Assembly: GCA_017652345.1 (NCBI GenBank)
Contig: JAGCBE010000306.1
Location: forward strand, 1 to 9,070
Length of the DNA: 9,070 bases
Reading direction: 5' to 3'
Source: Methanobrevibacter sp.
GTDB lineage: Archaea > Methanobacteriota > Methanobacteria > Methanobacteriales > Methanobacteriaceae
The notes beneath the pieces are model-generated. The model was not told the DNA's origin, did no database searches, and saw only the letters and a program-made list of their open reading frames with translations. Shown one piece after another: positions 6,427 to 9,070 of the stretch. The translations under genes and the position numbers were made by a program. How positions within the stretch are numbered: position 1 is the stretch's first letter; the number at the start of each line of letters is the position of its first letter.

Positions 6427-6861
6427 TTAACTTCCTGCCTTTTGATATTCTATATTGCTATCTCTAAACATTTTTACTTTTGCTCTAAATTGCTTATAAC
6501 TTATCTGTCCCGATTTATATTGTTCTAAATAATCTTGAACTTCACCATACTTTTTTGCCATATTGCCAAAACGTGCTTCTGTAAAAGCCTTTTCAATATC
6601 TTGTCCCTTGAACTGTTCTGCAATATTTACAAGTGGTGAAATCTCTTGAACATCTATTTCAAAGAGTTGTGAACCATTATAAAACGTACTGGCATAGACT
6701 TCACGTGAAATATTGAAGTCTGTGCCAACGCCTTCTATACGTGCCTTACGCAAAGCCTTACGATATGCACGTTCCCATAAAATATTTGCAAGTTCTGGAC
6801 TGTACCCATAACGAACTTGCAATTCTTCTATTCCTAATTTACGCCAATTTTGTTTCTTCAT
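6427..6861 (-). CDS. Candidate terminal protein (replication primer protein)
   Basis: This 144-residue protein lies one small gene upstream of the polymerase, where phi29 and Cp-1 carry the terminal protein that supplies the priming hydroxyl and stays bound to the DNA ends. The first 50 residues are very basic (RKLG, AYRKALRKARIEG), suiting DNA binding, and the rest is helical. The C-terminal stretch VQDYLEQYKSGQISYKQF resembles the end of the phi29 terminal protein as I recall it (YLEQYRRGDF), but I could not align them. At 144 residues it is much shorter than phi29 (266) or Cp-1 (about 230) terminal proteins, so a domain would be missing. Several Ser, Thr and Tyr residues could prime. The ATG at 6861 is preceded by GGA about nine bases upstream; a TTG at 6879 has no ribosome site. 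It overlaps the gene before it by 23 bases. Confidence 0.45.
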   Translation of the reverse strand: MKKQNWRKLGIEELQVRYGYSPELANILWERAYRKALRKARIEGVGTDFNISREVYASTFYNGSQLFEIDVQEISPLVNIAEQFKGQDIEKAFTEARFGNMAKKYGEVQDYLEQYKSGQISYKQFRAKVKMFRDSNIEYQKAGS

Positions 6862-7204
6862 TTCTTTTATCCATTTCAAGAAAAGTTTTTAAATCATCAT
6901 ATATATGACTTAAAACCATACTTATTCCACCACTTATTCCTAAAAGATGCGAAGTGTTAGAATCCATTTCTTCATCATCATTTTGCGGTTGTGGTGATTC
7001 TTCATATTGTTTAGTGTATTCTCTCCATAATTTCCAATATTTGTCGCTTAAATAATCAACAAGCTCTTTAAGTGTGTCTTTTTTCTCTTGTTCCATAAGT
7101 GCAAGAAGTTCATCGGCTATTAAATCGCCTTGCAAGATAACAAGTCCACTTTTAGTGTTTATAATATGTTTACTTACAACATCAACTATCTCTTCTATCG
7201 TCAT
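6839..7204 (-). CDS. Acidic protein of unknown function
   Basis: From the ATG at 7204 this is 121 residues beginning MTIEEIVDVVSKHIINTKSG. The first 65 residues look helical (ALMEQEKKDTLKELVDYLSDKYWKLWREY). A disordered acidic linker, PQPQNDDEEMDSN, follows, then a Gly/Ser-rich weakly hydrophobic stretch (LLGISGGISMVLSHIY) and a charged end. No known family is evident. The frame extends to a TTG at 7249, but those extra codons are the G-rich tract and read as low-complexity Gly/Trp/Leu, so the ATG is preferred. It has no canonical ribosome site; GGTGGG ends 14 bases upstream. It lies between the folded intergenic region and the candidate terminal protein gene, within the early operon. Confidence 0.65.
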   Translation of the reverse strand: MTIEEIVDVVSKHIINTKSGLVILQGDLIADELLALMEQEKKDTLKELVDYLSDKYWKLWREYTKQYEESPQPQNDDEEMDSNTSHLLGISGGISMVLSHIYDDLKTFLEMDKRNEETKLA

Positions 7205-7445
7205 AATATTAACATTACCCACCAACCAACCCAAACCACCGCTTCGCAATTACATTGTGTTATTCTTGCCACGTTGCCGTGCATATTCCTATGGGTTAAC
7301 ACTACCGCAAGATATAATAACAAAGCCGTGTATTTACACCTAATTTATACCTGCCGACTTTGATGTTACGTACCACCCCTTTCTACTACTAAGTGACGCA
7401 GTAGTCCAGAGTTTTCTGCATCATTACGGTTTGGTATCTTTACCA
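7205..7445 (-). ncRNA. Gene-free, strongly folding stretch; candidate structured RNA
   Basis: About 240 bases without a gene, in an operon where all other junctions overlap or nearly touch. On the minus strand several helices form: TGGTA/TACCA with an AAGA loop just after the SSB-like stop (7445-7432); GATGCAG (7422-7416) with CTGCGTC (7401-7395); CAAAGTCG (7362-7355) with CGGCTTTG (7328-7321), eight pairs; an outer pairing of GGGT and TAACA (7378-7375, 7368-7364) with TGTTA and ACCC (7301-7293); and CACG/CGTG closed by a GCAA tetraloop (7281-7270). The GC content is visibly higher than in neighbouring genes. No convincing promoter or T-tract terminator was found. A packaging RNA like that of phi29, or a regulatory leader, are both possible; neither is shown. 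Confidence 0.4.
7218..7240 (-). other. G-rich tract with six G-runs (possible quadruplex)
   Basis: On the minus strand six runs of two or three G fall within 23 bases: 7240-7239, 7237-7236, 7232-7230, 7227-7226, 7223-7222 and 7220-7218, separated by T or TT(T). This spacing suits a two-layer G-quadruplex and resembles the GGTTGG pattern of known two-layer quadruplex aptamers. It ends 14 bases before the ATG at 7204, in otherwise AT-rich DNA. Confidence 0.5.
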
Positions 7446-7796
7446 TTAAAACGGCAAGTCTTCTGGTTCTTCGTCAAAGTATTGTGAAAGGTCTTCCAAT
7501 GGGCGTTGAAGTGCTTTAACACGTTCAACCGCCTTTACCCAAACTTTGACATATTTTCCTCTTGTGTCCAAACTAATGTTTTCTGCCTTGACATAAATGT
7601 TTGAATATGCCTTCGGTTTCTTATCGTCTGGTACATCTTTTGTGAATCGCAAATCACGCCAATTACCGTCTTTCATCTTGACTGCATAACAAGTAAACTC
7701 GTGATTGTTTACGTGATTCAGTCTTTTGCGAACAATTACTTCAAGTTTCATTGTCTTTGTCTTTGCTTCAAGTTCTTTACTTGTCTTTGTTACCAT
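7446..7796 (-). CDS. Single-stranded DNA-binding protein (SSB-like)
   Basis: This 116-residue protein ends in an acidic tail, FDEEPEDLPF, closely matching the C-terminal tip of bacterial and phage SSB proteins (acidic run plus (D/I/L)PF), which docks replication and repair partners. The body alternates beta-type segments (KLEVIVRKRLN, HEFTCYAVKM, WRDLRFTKDV, SNIYVKAENISL, KYVKVWVKAVERV), consistent with one OB-fold, with aromatic and basic residues suited to ssDNA. Protein-primed replication exposes long displaced strands and needs such a protein; phi29 gp5 (124 residues) has this job. Its position in the early operon upstream of the terminal protein candidate and polymerase fits. The ATG has AAAGG seven to eight bases upstream, next to the stop of the preceding gene. 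An alternative start at the internal Met16 is possible but lacks support. Confidence 0.75.
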   Translation of the reverse strand: MVTKTSKELEAKTKTMKLEVIVRKRLNHVNNHEFTCYAVKMKDGNWRDLRFTKDVPDDKKPKAYSNIYVKAENISLDTRGKYVKVWVKAVERVKALQRPLEDLSQYFDEEPEDLPF

Positions 7797-7799
7797 AAT

Positions 7800-8054
7800 T
7801 TAACCTTTATGTTTAAAGTCCACACGACTATTGATGTTCTTTAATTCTTGATGCTTTTCTTCCAATAAAGAGTTTAAAGCATCGTGTACTATGTATTTCC
7901 ATTGATGTGGTCTTCCAGCAAGTTCCAGAGCGCAAGAAGACGTCACGTCATCTTCCGTTGCATAATTGCAGAACGGACAATGCCAACAATTTCCTTCGTC
8001 ACTACACTCTTTATAGAGCGTAGTGACTGCCTTAATAAGTTCAAGTTTATTCAT
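7800..8054 (-). CDS. Small cysteine-rich, probably zinc-binding protein
   Basis: From the ATG at 8054 this is 84 residues. Five cysteines cluster at positions 17, 23, 26, 29 and 41 (ECSDEGNCWHCPFC, then SSC), with a histidine at 25. The close CxxC pairs with a later Cys are typical of a small zinc site or iron-sulphur ligand set. The C-terminal half is helical and charged (HQWKYIVHDALNSLLEEKHQEL). I recognise no specific family; short 'NCxxCPF-C' proteins are common and uncharacterised in phages of low-GC hosts. A GTG at 8063 is in frame, but the ribosome site AGAAGGTGA overlaps it and is properly spaced for the ATG. The ATG lies inside the end of the upstream gene (eight-base overlap), so the two are coupled. 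A nucleic-acid or host-protein binding role is only a guess. Confidence 0.72.
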   Translation of the reverse strand: MNKLELIKAVTTLYKECSDEGNCWHCPFCNYATEDDVTSSCALELAGRPHQWKYIVHDALNSLLEEKHQELKNINSRVDFKHKG

Positions 8055-8256
8055 CGTCTTCACCTTCTACTACAAATTGACATTTTGTGATAAGCCAACA
8101 GAACATATCAATAATGCCTGACTGTTTATAAGCCAATTCTAACTGCTTTAAGTTATCACCCGACAACTTCTTCATCTCTGCATCGTACTTCTCGTCTATG
8201 CCTTTTACAAGACGTTGAAGTTCTGCATAATCAACTTTAATGTACGTTCTCTTCAT
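8047..8256 (-). CDS. Small early protein, possible paralogue of the preceding gene
   Basis: From the ATG at 8256 this is 69 residues: a start MKRTYIKVDYAELQRLVKG, a helical middle, a hydrophobic patch (GIIDMFCWLITKCQFVV) and an acidic tail (EGEDDE). The N-terminal pattern MK-x-T, a beta-type stretch, (I/V)DY, then a charged helix, also occurs in the neighbouring 89-residue protein (MKTTKWYLTIDYDKFKKQF), so the two may stem from a tandem duplication. A GTG at 8277 is in frame, but AAGGAAG is better spaced for the ATG. It overlaps the upstream gene by 20 bases and the downstream gene by eight. The function is unknown; small early phage proteins like this often target host functions. Confidence 0.65.
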   Translation of the reverse strand: MKRTYIKVDYAELQRLVKGIDEKYDAEMKKLSGDNLKQLELAYKQSGIIDMFCWLITKCQFVVEGEDDE

Positions 8257-8506
8257 CTGGTTCACTTCCTTTTTCACTTTCTATCACTTCGTCAATATCT
8301 AACAACGCAAACCTTGATTCATCAACAAGTAATAATGACATTACTTCTTGCATACCACGCATACGCGCTGTAATCTCATTTGCCTTGTCTATATGACCCT
8401 TTCCATACTCTACGAACCAATCATTCTGCAAACTGTCATACATATTGTCAAATTGTTTTTTAAACTTGTCATAATCAATTGTAAGATACCATTTTGTTGT
8501 TTTCAT
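8237..8506 (-). CDS. Small early protein of unknown function
   Basis: From the ATG at 8506 this is 89 residues beginning MKTTKWYLTIDYDKFKKQF. It is mainly helical, with a central stretch DKANEITARMRGMQEVMSLLL and an acidic disordered tail ending ESEKGSEPDEENVH. Its N-terminal third shares a pattern with the next gene downstream. A TTG at 8527 extends the frame by seven codons, but the AAAGGTGGTGAT ribosome site lies within that extension and is correctly placed for the ATG. That site overlaps the stop region of the gene upstream, implying coupled translation. No membrane segment, catalytic motif or recognised domain is visible. Confidence 0.65.
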   Translation of the reverse strand: MKTTKWYLTIDYDKFKKQFDNMYDSLQNDWFVEYGKGHIDKANEITARMRGMQEVMSLLLVDESRFALLDIDEVIESEKGSEPDEENVH

Positions 8507-8520
8507 CTTAATCACCACCT

Positions 8521-8763
8521 TTACCAATTTGCACGTTCAGCAAATACTTTTCCGTCATATTCACGAACGTCAATATAAAACTCATCATATTCACATTGTG
8601 TGTTTGCATATTGAATACAAATAATCAACTGTGACCAATTCTCTTTTCCGTTTTCATCTTTACGACAAGAACCTTCCATCAGTGCAAGCGTTCTAATAGG
8701 ACGATTTGGTTCACGTTTTTCAAAAAGTTTCATTGCTTCATTCATTGCTTTTCTTGTTGTCAT
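8521..8763 (-). CDS. First gene of the early operon, unknown function
   Basis: This 80-residue protein begins MTTRKAMNEAMKLFEKREPN. The N-terminal 20 residues look like a basic amphipathic helix. The remainder appears beta-rich (IRTLALMEGSCRK, WSQLIICIQYANT, YDEFYIDVREYDGKVFAE), giving a small alpha/beta protein. It carries cysteines at 33, 49 and 57 without a clear metal pattern. I do not recognise a family. The ribosome site AAGGAAGG about seven bases upstream of the ATG is among the strongest in the window. The gene is directly downstream of the promoter at 8831-8859 and so should be among the earliest and most abundant products of this transcript. Confidence 0.7.
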   Translation of the reverse strand: MTTRKAMNEAMKLFEKREPNRPIRTLALMEGSCRKDENGKENWSQLIICIQYANTQCEYDEFYIDVREYDGKVFAERANW

Positions 8764-8824
8764 TTTAACCTTCCTTTATTCACTTTAGTCAAGTGAAGTG
8801 ATATATTTACCAGAACTGGCTGGC
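8764..8824 (-). promoter_or_regulatory. Early leader with a hairpin next to the ribosome site
   Basis: The predicted leader is about 60 bases. It contains a 7-bp inverted repeat (TTCACTT, five-base loop, AAGTGAA, 8797-8779) ending a few bases before the AAGGAAGG site (8776-8769), and a short palindrome CCAGTTCTGG at 8819-8810. Either could tune translation or be a protein-binding site. Confidence 0.45.
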
Positions 8825-8830
8825 AAGAAC

Positions 8831-8859
8831 ATAATAATAATTATACAAAATCGTGTCAA
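8831..8859 (-). promoter_or_regulatory. Early promoter
   Basis: On the minus strand TTGACA lies at 8859-8854, then a 17-base spacer and TATTAT (5 of 6 matches) at 8836-8831. Transcription would start near 8824 and read the whole early operon through the polymerase. The -35 box is perfect and the spacing ideal. A-T-rich flanks on both sides support it. Confidence 0.78.
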
Positions 8860-8870
8860 ACAAAAATTAT

Positions 8871-8927
8871 GCAAAAAATTAAAAAAGTATATATTGTGGT
8901 CATTCATAGAACAAACCACAATATATA
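8871..8927 (-). terminator. Long inverted repeat followed by T-runs, terminator-like
   Basis: A perfect 13-bp inverted repeat pairs 8888-8900 (TATATATTGTGGT) with 8915-8927 (ACCACAATATATA) around a 14-base loop. On the minus strand it is followed by CTTTTTTAATTTTTT, the layout of an intrinsic terminator for transcription entering from the right. The outer half of the stem is A-T, so it may instead be an operator for a regulator of the adjacent early promoter, about 12 to 30 bases away. Confidence 0.5.
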
Positions 8928-8940
8928 GTGGTGTCATATT

Positions 8941-8960
8941 TATCATACAAATGTATGATA
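8941..8960. repeat. Perfect inverted repeat, possible operator
   Basis: TATCATAC and GTATGATA form a perfect 8-bp inverted repeat with a four-base centre (AAAT). It lies upstream of the early promoter, in DNA with no gene. The size suits a dimeric DNA-binding regulator. No protein in this window is an obvious partner. Confidence 0.45.
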
Positions 8961-9028
8961 TTAAGATAATGAACAAATGTATAATAAATAATAAATATAC
9001 ATCTGTTTGATAATTTAATAAAATAGTT

Positions 9029-9070
9029 GTAATAGGGCTTGTGTACCGAAGGGGAACAAGTCCAAATTAC
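9029..9070. repeat. Imperfect palindrome at the right edge
   Basis: GTAAT (9029-9033) pairs with ATTAC (9066-9070), and GGGCTTGT (9035-9042) pairs with ACAAGTCC (9056-9063). As plus-strand RNA one pair is G-U. The loop on the minus strand contains CTTCGG. The outermost base is the last base of the window, so the structure may extend further or mark a boundary. No gene is seen in 8764-9070. Confidence 0.4.

Noticed and set aside
7290..7318. Plus-strand promoter with TATAAT at 7313-7318
   Set aside because: No acceptable -35 box at 16-18 bases, no extended -10, and no plus-strand gene downstream.
8785..9010. Short open frames on both strands in the right control region
   Set aside because: They span the promoter and inverted repeats, consist mostly of Ile, Asn, Lys and Phe from A-T runs, and have no ribosome site.
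9007..9035. Plus-strand promoter TTGATA-17-TAATAG
   Set aside because: The -10 box matches only three of six positions. Such matches are expected by chance in A-T-rich DNA, and what follows is outside the window.
1..9070. CRISPR array, tRNA genes, insertion sequence or integrase
   Set aside because: No regularly spaced repeats, no cloverleaf and no transposase or recombinase sequence were seen on either strand.

Overview
This window is a piece of a phage genome of the phi29/Cp-1 type: a small-genome podovirus that replicates by protein priming. The strongest evidence is a B-family protein-primed DNA polymerase with every exonuclease and polymerase motif intact. It sits beside a phi29-like structural block: scaffold, major capsid, connector and a collagen-like fibre. 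Every convincing gene is on the minus strand, so transcription runs from high to low coordinates. The DNA is AT-rich, most genes carry AGGAAGG/AAGGTG-type Shine-Dalgarno sequences, and the promoters match the TTGACA/TATAAT consensus. This suggests a host in the low-GC Bacillota, but the host cannot be proven from this window.

Right part, 9070 to 8764: AT-rich control region without a gene. It holds a hairpin at the window edge, two inverted repeats (one followed by T-runs on the minus strand, terminator-like) and a strong minus-strand promoter for the early operon. From 8763 to 4177 lies a tightly packed early/replication operon: three small unknown proteins (two possibly paralogous), a Cys-rich protein, an SSB-like protein with an acidic tail ending DLPF, an intergenic stretch of about 240 bases that folds well and may encode a structured RNA, a G-rich tract, another unknown gene, a candidate terminal protein, a small unknown gene and the DNA polymerase.

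Left part, 4176 to 1: a perfect consensus promoter (TTGACA, 17 bases, TATAAT) overlaps the end of the polymerase gene and should drive the late operon: a holin-like protein, scaffold, major capsid protein, connector, and a fibre whose repeated domains are separated by collagen-like segments. A second promoter overlaps the end of the fibre gene and drives a gene that runs off the left edge. Early and late genes share one strand, unlike phi29, where they are on opposite strands, and more like Streptococcus phage Cp-1.

The most notable observation is a short RNA element found twice, just downstream of each of the two late promoters (127-157 and 4086-4120). Both copies can fold as an H-type pseudoknot. 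The loop sequences are conserved, and one stem has two compensated base-pair changes between copies. It looks like a duplicated cis-acting leader element of late transcripts, possibly for antitermination, translational control, RNA processing or recognition by a phage protein. I do not recognise it as a known RNA family.
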